Below, one piece after another: positions 24,060 to 37,549 of a stretch of 64,000 nt of DNA. The translations under genes were made by a program, and so were the position numbers. The stretch spans positions 7,234,001 to 7,298,000 of the forward strand of contig OV050033.1 in the NCBI GenBank assembly GCA_920105625.2. Reading direction: 5' to 3'. This DNA comes from Clusia tigrina (Eukaryota > Arthropoda > Insecta > Diptera > Clusiidae). Each line of letters opens with the position of its first letter. Position 1 is the stretch's first letter. The notes below the pieces were generated by a model. The model saw only the letters and a list, made by a program, of their open reading frames with translations, did not search any database and had not been told where the DNA came from.

Positions 24060-24450
24060 GAGAAAGAGAGCATCCTAAAAGAGAGAATTCTAAAAGAGAG
24101 CATAAAAAAAAAGGTTTTTAACAGAGAACACCCTAAAAGGGAGCGTAAACGAGAGCCTAAAAGAGCAGCGTAAACGAGAGCACCCTTCAAAAGAGAATCC
24201 TAAAAGGGAGTATCCTTAAAAAGAGCAACCTAAAAGAGAGCATCCTAAAAGACAGCATCCTAAAAGAGAGCATCCTAAAAGAGAGCATCCTAAAGGAGAG
24301 CATTATAAAGGAGAACATCCCAAAAGAAAGCTCCCTGAAAGTGAGCGTCCTAAACGAGAGCATCTTAAAAGCTTAAAAAGAGCATCCTAAAATAGGGCAT
24401 CCCAAAAGATCATCCTAAAAGAGAGCTTTCTAAAAGAGAGCATCCTCGTT
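24060..24450 (+). repeat. 15-bp purine-rich tandem repeat
   Basis: About 25 units of CCTAAAAGAGAGCAT with frequent small variants (AACATCC, CGTAAACGAGAG). Confidence 0.88.
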
Positions 24451-25354
24451 TCGTCCTTTTCTTCCTGTTTTGTAATATTTCAATTCCTTAAGTTTTAATA
24501 TATTTTTTCGTGTCGTCCTTCACTATTTTGGGGAAACCCTACAAAGTGCATATCACGCTGCTTCATGGTAGTATGCTTAAAATGCTAGAAAATTAAGTCC
24601 CCCGCCCATTTCATCCATGCCAGCAACACACTAGAATTGCACTTGATTACTGCATCCCATTTAATAGTTTAATAGTTGTTTATGCGGAGCTCGAGTTTCA
24701 TTGCCAGCTGAATAAGGGAAAATAAGTCTAGCATGCACATTGCTGTTCTTAAACTTGGCTTCTTCGCTGTAACAACTGCTTAGATGCGGAAGCGTACTTG
24801 GCAATCTGCAATTGGATACGGCAGCAGAAAGAATAATCACCGAAGACCTTAGCGAAAACATTGAAACCAGAAAAAACAGCAAAGACTTTAGCGAAGACTT
24901 CATTGAAAACAAGTCTTCGAGACAAGCCAGCTTTGCAAATCTGATATGCCGTAATGTGTCTGAGAGATGACGACAAGTCCGCTGCAAACTGGGTGTTACA
25001 AAGGTGATCTGAAGTGTGTGGTGAATTGCCTTCAATATACAAAAAACTTGACCTTCACTGAAATGTTTTTCCCTTGAGAACTTATGGGAAGTACAAAAAA
25101 GAACCTGGAGTGTTGTTGCAGAATGTGACTCAATTAATGTGCATTAGGAACCCGGTGGGGGTTTGAGAAAAGAATTTCCAATACTGAGAAATTTTGTTGT
25201 ATTTTGTTGTATTGGTGATAGTAATGAAGCAATCCTCTCAAGACCGTTTGGCGATCCACGATTCGGTTTGGGCAGCTCTGGTCTGTGGTAAAAATTTGGG
25301 TGTTTATCAGTTTACTTAATAGGAAACTATTGTATTTCGAGTTCCATTTGCAGA

Positions 25355-26095
25355 TCTCTTCGATCGATTGATTGGATATGAGAAGGAATCATTAAACAGA
25401 GGGAGGGAGGGAGGTAGGATGGAAAGGAAAATTTCAATCTAATTTCAATTGCAATCTAAAAACATTTTATATATTTAATACCTTCCAATAATGATGGAAT
25501 GGGGGGAGGGAGGTTTCTTTTGCCGATCTCTCTTCCGATAGAATTATCCAATATGTGAAGGAAGAGGTTCCCTTTGCAGATCTTGGAAAGTATGATTGAA
25601 TAGAGAGAGAGAGAATTCCTTTTGAAGATCTCTTCGAAAGAATGATTGAATATAGGGAAGGAGGTTCCCTTTGCAAATCTCTTGGAAAGGATGATTGAAT
25701 ATGAGAAAAAAGGTTCCTTTTGCAGACCTCTTCGAAAAAATGATTGAATATGGGGAAGAAGGTTCCTTTTACAAACATCTTCGAAAAAATGATTGAATAG
25801 GGAGAGATTCCTTTTGTAGATCTCTTCGAAAGAATGATTGAATATGGGGAGGGAGTTTACTTTCCCAGATCTCTTCTATAGAATGATTGAATATGGGAAA
25901 AAAGGTTCCTTTTGCAGACCTCTTCGAAAAAATGATTGAATATGGGGAAGAAGGTTCCTTTTACAAACCTCTTCGAAAAAATTATTGAATAGGGAGAGAT
26001 TCCTTTTGCAGATCTCTTCGATAGAATGATTGAATATGGAGAGGGAGGCTCCTTTTGCAGATCTCTTCGAAAGACTCATTGAAAAGTCCCTGGAA
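25355..26095 (+). repeat. ~49-bp tandem repeat
   Basis: About 13 units containing GATCTCTTCGAAAGAATGAT, TGAATATGGGGA and GGTTCCTTTTGCA. The minus-strand frames that read FPIFNHFFEEVCKRNL-type peptides are repeat artefacts. Confidence 0.9.
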
Positions 26096-26479
26096 GGGTG
26101 GATCAGAACATGTCAACTATTTCAATTTCAAAATACTTTACTTATTTAATATTACTTCGTATATCTTCTACTCTAAGACTACACGACCTCAACAGGTTAA
26201 TTACCCAAACACATTACACATTACAAAAACATGAAATTTCCGTAGTACGTACACGAAAGTAACCATCCATGGAACAGTTCATTAGCAGCGTTAATTTTTA
26301 CTCATATAATGAGGGAAGGCATGAGGTGGACTTTGTTGGAAAATATCCATAAGCATTATTTTATATTTTAACACGGTTTTACACCAACCTTTTCCAAAGT
26401 GCAGTGAAATTAATTAAGTTAAGTATACTCGAAATATGTGGAGTTTATGTTAATTCCGGCATATTTTACGCTCAATTAA

Positions 26480-27530
26480 GTTTCCGTAAATTACCAACAA
26501 AACATTTATAAAAAATTGTTCGATAGATAAATGTGGGAAAGGAAGGGAATAGAAAAATGTGAAAAATCATATAATTCAAATCAAATTATATAGAAGCGAC
26601 AATATGACCGTAACAGAGCTGACATTTTCAGTACCAACACTCAAGCAAAGTCAGACCCTCAACTGGGCCTGTGTCTGCCGCCATTCACTTCGCTCCAAAT
26701 GAAAATGTCACCTCAAAACACGGAATTCACTTGGCTCCATTAATGCGCGCGCCAACTGTCAGAAAAGGGGTCATTTTTTTCGACGGCTGTCAGGCGATAT
26801 TTTGAAAGGGGTCACTTGAGGAATACAGTCCCGCGGTCAGCAGCTCTGTATTGGAATTGAATTGTGTGTGGCGCCATCTCACGGAAATTTCCCAATTTAG
26901 CCAAACCAACCCTCGTCGTCGTACGCTGCGAGTACAACTTGCAGCAATTGGGTCACATGCCGAGCAATTCTGTTGCTGGTTGCATGCATGCAACAGATTT
27001 ATTCAACATTATTACCAGACAAATAAATTATTTCGGATTTGGGATTAGTCGGGTCGTTCCGGCTTGTTGTGCTCGCTGCAGAACTTGGCAAGAATCAATT
27101 TGGATGATGTTGGCGCAAATTGCGAATACCAATGATCGCAATTTATGTGCGGAAATTGTTGCATGTGTAATTACATAGAACTATGTTATGTAATGCTCGC
27201 ATTTCATATTTTCTGGCATTAATGTGGGAAACTTCAGCATAAAGGGCCAGGAAATGAGCCAGAAAATCGAAATGGCAATTAGGCGGTTGAAGGATATAAA
27301 AGCGTTTTTGGTCGATTACATGGGCTTTTGAAAGCACAATATTATGAATATAAATTGTCGGGTGATTTGTGGTCTCCATATTCATATACATACATATTTA
27401 GCAATGGAGTGGTTGGAATAATCCTCCAGTAGTTATTATTCGCAAAGGGACCACATTATTTTTTTAGGTGTATAAAAAACACACCTTTCTTATAACTTGA
27501 ACAATGCTCGTTTAGAGTTAGTTCAGATAT
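26480..27530. other. unique intronic island
   Basis: Non-repetitive, relatively GC-rich DNA. Frames are open on both strands around 26790-27180 without domain or splice support. It is a good candidate for conserved regulatory sequence. Confidence 0.3.
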
Positions 27531-27532
27531 AA

Positions 27533-28665
27533 AACAGAGGGACAGAGAGAAAGAGAGGGAGAAAAAGAAAGAAAGAGAGAATTAGAGAGTGAGGAGAAGG
27601 AGAAGGAGATAGAGATATAGAGAAGAGATAAAGAAAGAAGGAGATAGAGATATAGAGTTAAAGAGAGAAAGAGAAAGAGATAAATAGGAAGAAAGAGAGT
27701 AAGAACGAAGGCGATAGATAAAGATAGAGAGGAAAAGATAGAGAACCAGAGGAGAGAGAGAAAGATAGTGAGAGAAATTGAGAGAAAGAGAGAGTGAGAG
27801 AAAGAGTAAGTGAGAGAAATAGAAAGTGAGAGGAAGAGAAAGAGAAAAGGATAAAAAGAAAGAGGGTAAGAACGAAAGAGAAAGATAAAGAGAGAACGAA
27901 AGAGAAAAAAGTAAAAAGATAAAAAGAGAGTAAGAACGAAGGAGGAAGATAAAGAGAGCGGGGAAAAGATAGAGAACCAGAGGAGAGAGAGAAAGATAGT
28001 GAGAGAAATTAAGAGAAAGGGAAAGTGAGAGAAAGAGGCAGTGAGAGAAATAGAAGGTGATAGAATGAGAAAGTGAGAGAAATAGAAAGTGAGAAAAAAG
28101 AGAGTGAGAAAAGGAAATAGTGAGAGCAAGGAGAAGGCATATAGAGAGAAAGGAAACAAGAGAAAGAGAGAAAGAGAGAGAGCAAGAAATAGATAAAAAG
28201 AGGTGCGGGAGAAAGAGAGTGGAAGAAATAGGGTGGGAGAAAGAGACAGAATGGAAGAGAAAGAGAGAAACGGAGCAAGAGAGAAAGTAAAATAAAATAG
28301 AGAAAGAGAAGGAGAAAGGACGAGAAAGAGATGGAGAAAGGAAGAGAAAGGGCGAAAGAGAGGGAGGGAAAAAAATTAGAGAGCAAGAGAGGGACGGAAA
28401 GGTAATTAGAGAGTGAGAGTGAGAAAAAGGAAGAGAAAGGGAGAAAGAGAGGGAGTGAAAGAGAATTAGATTAAGATAGATAGATAGAGCTAGAGATAGA
28501 GAAAGAAAGGAATAGAGAGAGTGTGAAATATAATTATAAAGACAGAGTGAAAGACAGAGCGAGATAGAGATATAGAGAGCGAAAGAGAGATATTAAGAGC
28601 TAGAGAGTAAGATAAATATTAAGAGCGAGAGAGTAAGAGCGGCGGGTGGGGGGTACAGGGGTAGA
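27533..28665 (+). repeat. 1.1-kb polypurine (GA-rich) tract
   Basis: Almost uninterrupted A/G on the plus strand, mainly GAGAGAAAGAG-type runs with scattered T. The minus strand gives long Ser/Leu/Phe frames (213 and 125 codons) that are artefacts. The tract is dense in GAGAG motifs. Confidence 0.93.
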
Positions 28666-28964
28666 AAGAGAGATAGTTCGCAGTTATAGGCAAAAAGAAT
28701 GTATAACTGGCCCAGCAATGCTTGCTATTTCCAAGCGATTTGGTTCATACTGGTCTTAAATGATCTGTGAATGATACTGTCTAAAGTTATATATTCTATA
28801 TAGTTCGTTCGGTGGAGTGCGTCGCCTACCCACCGAAGCATATAATTATACTACTTACATATTTTAGGATATAGATATGAAATGATGAACATGCCCAGAG
28901 TAACACAAGGTAATATTACCCAACTGACACGCCTACCTACAGAACACTTGACACATGTACGGCT

Positions 28965-29230
28965 CATTTCTTGAAATGGGTATCAAATTACTCGTACTGA
29001 CCTCTAGAGTTAAATGATCCATTAGATTCGATAGATTTTCTAATGTCACTCCTTCTTTTTATAGGTATAGAAGATGCACTCAGTACGTGAACTACTAATT
29101 TCATGACGTGGATATCAAATTATTTGTATGAAGTCCTGGTTAGATATAAACCACGAAATTTCACAGATTTTCTTAAGCCATGACCTTCATTTTATAGATA
29201 TAGATGATGCACTCAGTACATGAACCACAT
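28965..29230 (+). repeat. ~132-bp unit, two copies
   Basis: GATGCACTCAGTAC(G/A)TGAAC occurs near 29073 and 29205. The surrounding TATAG(G/A)TATAGA and TTTTCT(A/T)A blocks are also repeated. Confidence 0.75.
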
Positions 29231-29479
29231 GCTATTCATATCATATCTTTCGACCATAACAAAAAGGACTCGCAAATGACTTCACAGCATATATCTAAAG
29301 CAGATATCTGGAAAAAGTATTGTCACCTCTCTCAACTACGAAGTGTACTACCAGAAACATGTTCAATTGTCTAATTATCAAGTGGTAAAATAAAAGTAAA
29401 AACACATTTATAAAAAAACAATATTCATATAGGATAAAAGGATCCACTGGACCCACCAATACTAATTGACACCGTCGGA

Positions 29480-30720
29480 CTGACTCCCCAATACTGATTT
29501 ACACACGGGCACTGCATCTGCGGTCGCTAATGACCAAAATGCAGCATCAAATGAGCGAAATGAACATATAAAATTCCATCAACATCCAACAACACCGGTC
29601 ATTATTGGCAGCTCGTTCGTTGTTAGGGTGACGTGCGCTTTTCTCCCATTTATGACGGGAATTTTGCCGCTATCGTCACTCACACAACAGCATCCTGGAG
29701 TCGATTTCACAATAACCAGACACGCTGAATATGCTTTAATTTGTTGCGGGTCTGCGTCAGGTCCAAATCTGATGTCTCTTTTATACTGCGCGTTCAGTGT
29801 GTGTGCTTAAAGCGCTTCACACAAATCGGGTTATGTGAACCGCTCTGCTAAAATTATCGCTTAGTCCTTGGATCAGCGTACTTTAAAATTTAATATTTAT
29901 TTGCGTTAACTCGCATAATGAAATTAAAAACATTTCTTTTTTACGGTTTTGTGTGCCAAACGAAAATGAAAATGAACGTGGGACGCGTATAATAACCATG
30001 AGAAAGAACAATCATAAAAAAGTGAGAGGAACAGAACAAAAAAATCCATTCATTATTAAATTTAATTCGTCGGGACGGGAAATTGCACGAAAGTCGCGCA
30101 TAAATTTTTAAAATTTGAGGCGAAACTGTGTGCAGCGGACTCAGGATTCGTTGCGGCTCATCCACATTCCGCGGGTTCGTTCTTCTTGTAGCGAGAAGCC
30201 ATTTGCATTCGCTGCAAACAAGGAATATGCGCGTAGAGAGCCCTTTGCTTGAGCCCCAGCGCTGCTGGCTTCTTACTGCGTTGCCAGGCGGCGCAGTAGG
30301 AGGCGGATTGGAGCACTAAATGAAAATCTAATCTAAAATGAGCTAAATGTGAATTTTTATCATTGAAGGTACTTGGTACGAATTTTGGTCTTTTTATCGT
30401 GCATCATTTTCAGTTTCATCCTTCTGCTGGCACCGTCGCCGCCTCCGCTGCTCCTGTTGCCGTTTTCACTGTTTTTGAATTTTTTACTACAAGAGGCAAC
30501 TGCTGCGTTTTGTGGCGTTCGGAGGATGCCAGCTACGCCCCGGGTTGGGTTGTTCGGGTTGTTCGGGGCACCTTTTTATTGCCATGTGTTGGCATAAACT
30601 GTCTGCAATTTATGTTCTAATTGCATTCAAATTGGTTTCGTTGAATAATTTTACTGCGTGCGTTATTCAAATGCACGGCAAATATGCATGAGGCACGCAA
30701 ATTGCGTACAACTGCCGGGA
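29480..30720. other. unique intronic island
   Basis: Moderate-complexity DNA with GC-richer stretches (30120-30310 and 30420-30590). Short open frames occur on both strands, none with a recognisable domain. Confidence 0.3.
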
Positions 30721-31304
30721 TAATTGCATTAAATATAAATAATATGCACTCCCACCACCCCCGGCCACAAAAAGAACCTGGAGGTGAAAAACATTTTTCA
30801 AGACTGAAAAGGAATTTTTCAGAGCCTGAAACAAAAGCTTTCAATCCTGAAAAACAGTTTTTCAAGCCCACACCAGCTACATTTGAATTGAAGCAAGCTG
30901 CCGTAGACCCCTTCATGTGTCCAAGAATAATGATGGAACCTTTCTATGATTGAGATTCTGAAGATGAAGAACCCTTCAATTAGTGTCATTTACCTGCAGT
31001 TTAGTAGTTTCATTTCACTTTATTATTAGACAATTCAGTGATGGCACGATTAGCAACAACCAATTTTCGTTCATATAAATAATAAACTTTCAACGTATCT
31101 CCTGAGAAACGACTTACAATTCCAATTGCAAGGACTTAACGACTTATAAAAGCCAATATAATTAAACTGCGATTTTTGTAGTCTAACTTTATTCACCGCA
31201 GTTGTGAAAGGAAGGTTTCAATATTATCACATGGCAAGAAATGAGTGCTCCTTTAAGATCCAGCATCTTACTTTCTGTGAACGATAGCAGCATATTTTAC
31301 ATAT

Positions 31305-31827
31305 TGAAGCATAATTGATTGCATACTTTTAGGATCCCATTTGGAGTTTGAGAATGAGTGCACCACCCATGTATATAAGTCAAGACACGATCTATTCGAA
31401 ACAAAAAAAAAACTATTTCAAAGTGTAGATAAAATTCGAGAATGTTCTCGAATTTCTACCGAAGTATAGGAAATATTCTAGAATTTTCTACTTCAACCAT
31501 TCGAAAGGTATATAAGCTACCAGCAATTCAAAAACGATAGGCAGTTGAGAAGCAACTGTAACAGTGGTACATCGGGCATTTTTAATCGAAACAGCAACAT
31601 TTGTAATTGTTATTGAGAAGTAATTAAGTGATTAATGAATTATTAATTGAAGTTCAAATTGTAAGAAAGTAAACTTTAAGCCTTAACTTAAGTGTGTAAA
31701 TTGCAATAATTAAATAAAGTTAATTATTTTAATTTAGCCAGCGATTGTTTGATTACTACACAATCCAGAGGTACGAATTCGAGTATTGAGAGTTAGAGTA
31801 AAATGTCAAGAGGGCAATTTCGTAACA
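31305..31827 (+). mobile_element. solo LTR, heat-shock-element family, copy 1
   Basis: A 523-bp LTR beginning TGAAGCAT and ending CGTAACA, flanked by ATAT on both sides (31301-31304, 31828-31831). In sense order it carries two heat-shock-element clusters, TATATAAG (31509), an Inr-like GGCAGTTGAG near 31540, a long A-rich leader, and AATAAA (31713-31718). No internal retrotransposon coding region adjoins it. It is antisense to the Bruno gene. The ATAT target and the TG...CA ends fit a Ty3/gypsy-like element of the 17.6/297 type (inference). Confidence 0.85.
31435..31516 (+). promoter_or_regulatory. heat-shock elements plus TATA box in LTR copy 1
   Basis: Four alternating inverted 5-bp units (TTCgaGAAtgTTCtcGAA, 31435-31452) are followed by three more (TTCtaGAAttTTC, 31476-31488) and TATATAAG at 31509-31516. 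This is the layout of fly hsp promoters, which bind HSF trimers. Function is inferred from the motif only. Confidence 0.75.
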
Positions 31828-33169
31828 ATATTATCTTTATACTCTGCTGTCGATTATTTATACTCTGTGTTCGACTTCGAAAAACCCTCACAATTTGATT
31901 AACTTAAGGACATCATTGTATAGTCAAACTTATATATTACTAGGTACATTGGTCTGATGGGTAGGTTAACTATTAAAGAAAGGCACGGCCTGGAGCGGAC
32001 ATATGACGTGCACCACTCTGTAATGGTCAAGACGTTTCCAATTAAAAATAGTCTAGATAGTGATTAAAATCGCACTATCGGAGCCCATAAACTATACCAA
32101 GTTCAAGGTATACCCGAATCCAGACACGATACAGGATGGTTAGGACATGATTTACCGGTTTTGGGTAAGTCATGATGTGATTTAGTTTAGCTTGACACAC
32201 AACAGGTCCTTCGTCTTTTCAATTAGTTGTTGAACTCTGTCGACACATATATTTCGACTTGTAAGTAGGAATATTTGGGATTTAATAATTTTTCATTGAA
32301 TACGGAACATCTTCCAACAGAAGAAAGCAAATAAAACACATCTCGAGTCGGTTTATGAACGACCACTTGCAAAGCCCCAGCATGGTTTTAAGGTGTTAGT
32401 TATAATGGCTGATGACAAACCCTCGGGTTGGACAATTAGCACTAGTGCCATTTCGAAATCACATCCTTGCGAGTCCTAAGATGGTGATATCCTATGAATT
32501 ACAACCATCAGGAGCTGTTTAAAAACTATAGTTAGGTCTGAAAGTTGTTATCTAAGAGTACTGCCCCAGACTCTGCCCAGTCTAAGTCCAGAAAAGAACT
32601 TCCGAAATATGAGTGGGCTGAGCAATTACAAATAAAGAGGACACCTAATACTCTCTCTTATGCAACTTCTGCAATGATCATTGAACGGAACGATAATTTT
32701 TTCCGCGTGCGTGCCGATACTCAAATGACCCATGAATTATTATAGAGTAGTCTGGAAATTTTCATGTACTCAGTTGGTACTTAAAATTAATCTCTGCGAG
32801 TGACCTCTAATTCCATTACTCAATACCAAGTAAATAACTCATATTTGTGAAACAAAAATAGTTTTTATTTTTAAGTCAAGGCGTTTAGATCTCTATGATC
32901 AGTCCAATGACCAATAACTCATATTCTGAATAAAAATAAGCGGGAAGGTTTCCGTTTCTTTTCGACTTAAATGGAATATACAAAATATAATAAACTCGTA
33001 TAAACCTGGGAGTCTTTATACAAACTGTTGCATATCCTGGCATATTTTTAGAGGAGCTTCCAAAGAAGTATTTTATAAATATTGTGTTTGAAGGACACAA
33101 AAATACGTGGTACAAAACAAGTGTTTCAAGTTAAATTTCTTAAAAGTGTTCGCAATGGAATTATAACAT

Positions 33170-33257
33170 TTTTTTAGGATGCGTTTCCAAGAATCATTTC
33201 AAAGGTTCATCTCCACAAATTCCATATACTTCAATTATACTATATACTATACACTAT

Positions 33258-33290
<33 letters not shown>

Positions 33291-33745
33291 TATATATATA
33301 TATATACTATCAGCGACTTCTCTTTCAAAGTCCTTGTTTCTTATTATGACAACCGCAAGAATAATTTTTATAATTTTCAAAGGACTTCTCCTTCAAAATC
33401 CCTGTTGTTTATTAAGAAAACAGCAAAAATATTTTGTACATATTTTGAAGGATGTTTCATCTCCACAAATTATACGGAAATACCACTGACTTCTCCTTCA
33501 AAGTCCTTGATATGACAACCGCAAGAATAATTTCAAAAATTTTCCAAGGATGTGTCATCTTCATATACCTGGAAATATCACAGACTTTTGCTTAAAAATC
33601 TTTGTTCCTTGTTATGACTACAGCAAAAATAATTAGTATATATTTTCAAGGATGTCTCATCTCCGCATATTGCATATACTGCGAAATATCATTGATTTCT
33701 CCTTCAAAATCCTTGATTCTTATTACGACAAACGCACTTGGGTCA
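33170..33745 (+). repeat. ~110-bp degenerate tandem repeat with CTA/TA microsatellite
   Basis: Five units sharing TTTTCAAGGATGT(C/T)TCATCT, ATATCA..GACTTCTCCTTCA and AAATCCTTG. A (CTA)n then (TA)n stretch at 33258-33308 is embedded in the first unit. Confidence 0.82.
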
Positions 33746-33949
33746 ATTTCCCATCTAAAAATGTGGCGGACATGGTGACCAAATAACCAATTCTATTAAG
33801 CTGCAGGATAACAAATTATATTAACCAATAAAAGCTGATAATACAACGTACATATGACGCTGTTTAACTTAATCTTAAAGCATTTGATCCCCAAACGAAT
33901 GAAACGAATATAAAACAATAATAAATAGTCAAAGAGCTTTGCTCGTGCA

Positions 33950-35400
33950 GCAAAAACTGTGGTTAAGTTTTTGCTTAAACTTGTACGAGTATGTACACAA
34001 GGGTAATTGAATTGAATTGCATGCACATCCTGGCAAAAACACTCCACAAAAGAAATGCAATTCGTCCATTTATGACACATCCAGGCACACACGCACACAC
34101 ACAAAGAGAAAGAGGGAGCAAGACACACATCCACTTGCATAGAAGGCGGCGTCGACGGCAGCAACAGCAGCACCACTTTTTGCCACTAATGATGTTGCTT
34201 AGCTGGCATCACTGCCAAATTCAATGAATTTTAAATTTCCCCAACCGCCATGAAATGAGCACAGAAACAAAAACCAAAAAACCAAAAAACTAAAAAAACT
34301 AAAAATACAAAAAATACAACAAAAAAACAGCTTAGCTGAGAAGAAGGAAGAAAAACGACGTTTGAAGACGACGCCGCCGCCGCCGCCACCAATGATCCTT
34401 GCTGGTGGCTTGGAGCGAGTAGTTCCTTGCATTATTACTCGTATAATGCCAAAGGGAAGCGCAGCAATCGATAATGCAAGTGGCAGCAGGAAAGAACTGT
34501 TGGAGTGGCCGGGGAAGTTGCGAGGAAATAGAAAGGAAACGTATGCTTTGTTATGGGGAGAATTCATTTCATTATGCACGGAGACGAGACGCATAAAACT
34601 TTCCTTTTTTCCTGCTGAGTTGTACAAATTGGATTTGAGAAATTTTATTGATACCACAACCAAACCTAAAAAACGAGTGTGTACAGGGGCGAGGAGACAC
34701 AGAGAACGCAGAGAAAAGTAAGTAAAAAAAATATAATTATAATAATAAATTTCAGCCAGTTTATCTCCCCATTTAACCGACCGCAGTACGGCTTCGCTAA
34801 ACCATTCCGTTTGAGTTTAATTATTGCAGGGTACTTAAATGACTGCTGCGCCTATTTTCAATTCACTTAATGCACTTTCACTTTGTGCCACTTCCCTACA
34901 AAAGGCACTCGTAGTCGTGCTGCTGCTCGTCGTTCTCATCCTCATCGAGTCCTGTGCCCTATTCTCACTCGTACACTTTGAAAGTTGCACTACAGTCACT
35001 GCTGGTGCTGGTGGCGCTGGCGGTGCTGGCGATGGTGCTGGTTCAGGTGCAACATTCTTTCAGTTTTGATTGCCTGAGTTGGCGTATTTGCGGCCATTCC
35101 CTGGTGTAATTGAGCCTGCCCCGCTGCCGCTCGTAGATCCTGCTTTATCTTTTGTTGTAATGGTATGCAAATGGAATAGCTTTTAAAGTGAAGTTCGCAC
35201 TTCGTTTGCCGGCGCACTCTCACACTTACACATACATAAAAACACACACAATCACACACACATACATATCACTTGCATTTTATCTTTTGTGGTATTTTCG
35301 TCCTTTATTTTTGTGTGCTTTACCCGTGCAGTTTAGCAAAGCGTTTTAAAGAACTTTAACTTTTATGGAATAGCAAACAGGCCCTTATGCCCACCGGCTT
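33950..35400. other. unique intronic island
   Basis: GC-richer DNA with CGCCGCCGC (34373) and GGTGCTGGTGGCGCTGG (35003) runs. Open frames cover both strands (119 codons plus and 154 codons minus at 34.2-34.7 kb; 87 codons minus at 35.0-35.26 kb), but none has a domain or a convincing splice boundary. It resembles the island holding the candidate alternative exon, so an unrecognised exon or promoter is possible. Confidence 0.3.
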
Positions 35401-36169
35401 CGGGCCAGGAAGGGGGTTCAGGGCCAGGAAGGGTTTCATTCTCTCATCCAAGAAATTTTTAGATTTATGTGGAAATCTTCAAAATCTGAATTTTTCATTC
35501 GGGTCTACTTAAACCTCAGTTTAGAGATACAAAATTAAATTTTTTGGCCAAGTAAGCGGGAATCCAGTTGTTCCACGTCGTGCGTCGCATTGTTCTCATA
35601 TTTGCAGAAATATGCTTCCACTTTGCAGAATGGTGTCAACGGTTTATGAAAATTGAAGAAGTCTAAAATATGTTTCCACTTTGCAGAACGGTTTCATCAC
35701 TTTTTACTGAAGATATTTCATTGCATGGAATTGTTGATTGAAAATAAAACCAGTTCCTAAATAAAACCAGCGATGCTCAAAGCTCAGCAAACGTGCAAAA
35801 GCTCTTTTATTTTAAGCTTCATATATCTAAACAAGTAGCCAATCGTGTCTACAGTTTATTGTCAATGTACGAGTATATCCACGTTTAATTGACTGATTGG
35901 CAATACAAAACGTTGTTTTTAGATATAGTAAGCTCAACTTCTATATATCATTTGAATCCATGTTTTAAAGCTCCTATTACCAGCTAGTATAGACTTAACT
36001 GGCACTTCTTTAGACCATGTGTCAATTGTCACTGTCCCGATTGTTAAAATATGGAATGTTTTACCCAGGAACTGGGTAATAATTATAGTTAAAATGTGCT
36101 TGGATCCCATCGAATGCAAAGTACCTCAAGTATATTCTGGTGCCTGTTGTTTTATTTTCTGTGACAATA

Positions 36170-37300
36170 TTCACTTCAAGGACTACAAGTGCTTTCAAAT
36201 TGTTTCCAACTATTTCAAGTAATTTCAAGTAATTTCAAGTGATTCCAAATGATTTATGACGATTTAAGGTGATTTGAAGTGATTTCAAATTATAGCAAAA
36301 TATTTCAAGTGATTTCACATGATTTCAAATGATTTGAATTGATTTCAAGTGATTTCAAGTGATTTCAAGTGACTGCAAGTAACTTTAAGTAACTTTGTGG
36401 CTTTAAATGACTGCGTGAGCAACACCAAGTGACTTCGACTTCAACTGACTTTAAGCGACTTCAAACGATTTAAGTGACTTCCAAAATTTCAAATGATTTC
36501 AAGTGATTTCAAATGATTTCAATTGATTGAAAATGATTTTGAGTGACTTTAAGTGACTTTAATAAACTTGAATTGATGCAGAACAAATTCCGATTTATAG
36601 TTTTAATCAACTTCTCCTGCATTGCAATGTTCCAAGTGATTTCAAGTAGCTTCAACTGAATTTCAAATGATTTTAAGTGATTTCAAGGGATTTCAAGTGG
36701 TTTCAAGTGGCTTCAACTGATTTCAAATGATATCAATTATTTATTTCAAATGATTTCAATTGATTTCAACTGATTTCAAGTTATTTCAAGTAACTTTAAG
36801 TAACTTGAAGTAACTTTAAGCAACTTCAAGCGATTTTAAGCGACTTGAAATTATTTTAAACGACATTGAGCAACGATTTTAAATGACTTCAAGAGATTTC
36901 AAATGACTTCAAGAGATTTCAAATGATTTCAAGTGATTTCAAGTAACTTGAAGTAACTTGAAGTAACTTTAAGCGATTGAGCAACGATTTTAAATTACTT
37001 CAAGACATTTCAAATGATTTCAATTGATTTCAATTGATTTCAAATGATTTCAAGTGATGTCAAGTGATTTCAAGAGATGTCATGTGACTTTAAATTTCTT
37101 TTTAGTGTATTTAAACCACTTTAAGCGACTAAGTGATTTCAAATAATTTCAAACTGACTTTAAGCGGCTTATAAGTCAATTTAAGCTACTTTAAGCGGCT
37201 TTTAAGTCAATTTAAGCTACTTTAAGCGACTTTAAGTGACTTGAAACGATTTCATGTGACGTCAAGTGACTTTCAATAATGTGTCATGCATTTAAGCGAA
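36170..37300 (+). repeat. 10-bp tandem repeat, 1.1 kb
   Basis: Degenerate array of TGATTTCAAG with variants TGATTTCAAA, TGACTTTAAG and TAACTTTAAG. Spacing stays near 10-11 bp. It contains about a dozen TCAAGTG motifs. Confidence 0.9.
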
Positions 37301-37549
37301 TTCCAACACTGTTTAAATACACCAAAATGACCATAGCTCCATGTTTTCAAGTACCTTCAACCAAATGGCATTGTAAATGCAATGAAACCCTCAACCAATG
37401 CACTGACTTAAAAAATAATGTTTTTTTAAACCATCAATAAAAATATAAACGAAAAGCTGTAATGAAGTGTGAGCGAAGTCAATATCAAATGTTCATGGTA
37501 TTCTTTGTTAATGCCAAAGCGAAAAAATTTCATAAATAAAAATGTTTTT

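Noticed and set aside
27518..28386. Long Ser/Leu/Phe minus-strand ORFs
   Set aside because: They are direct translations of the polypyrimidine strand, in which stop codons are rare.
34199..34721. Overlapping frames of 119 (plus) and 154 (minus) codons
   Set aside because: The plus frame begins at TTG. Both frames reflect the same CCGCCGCC and A-rich sequence, and no domain or splice context is seen.
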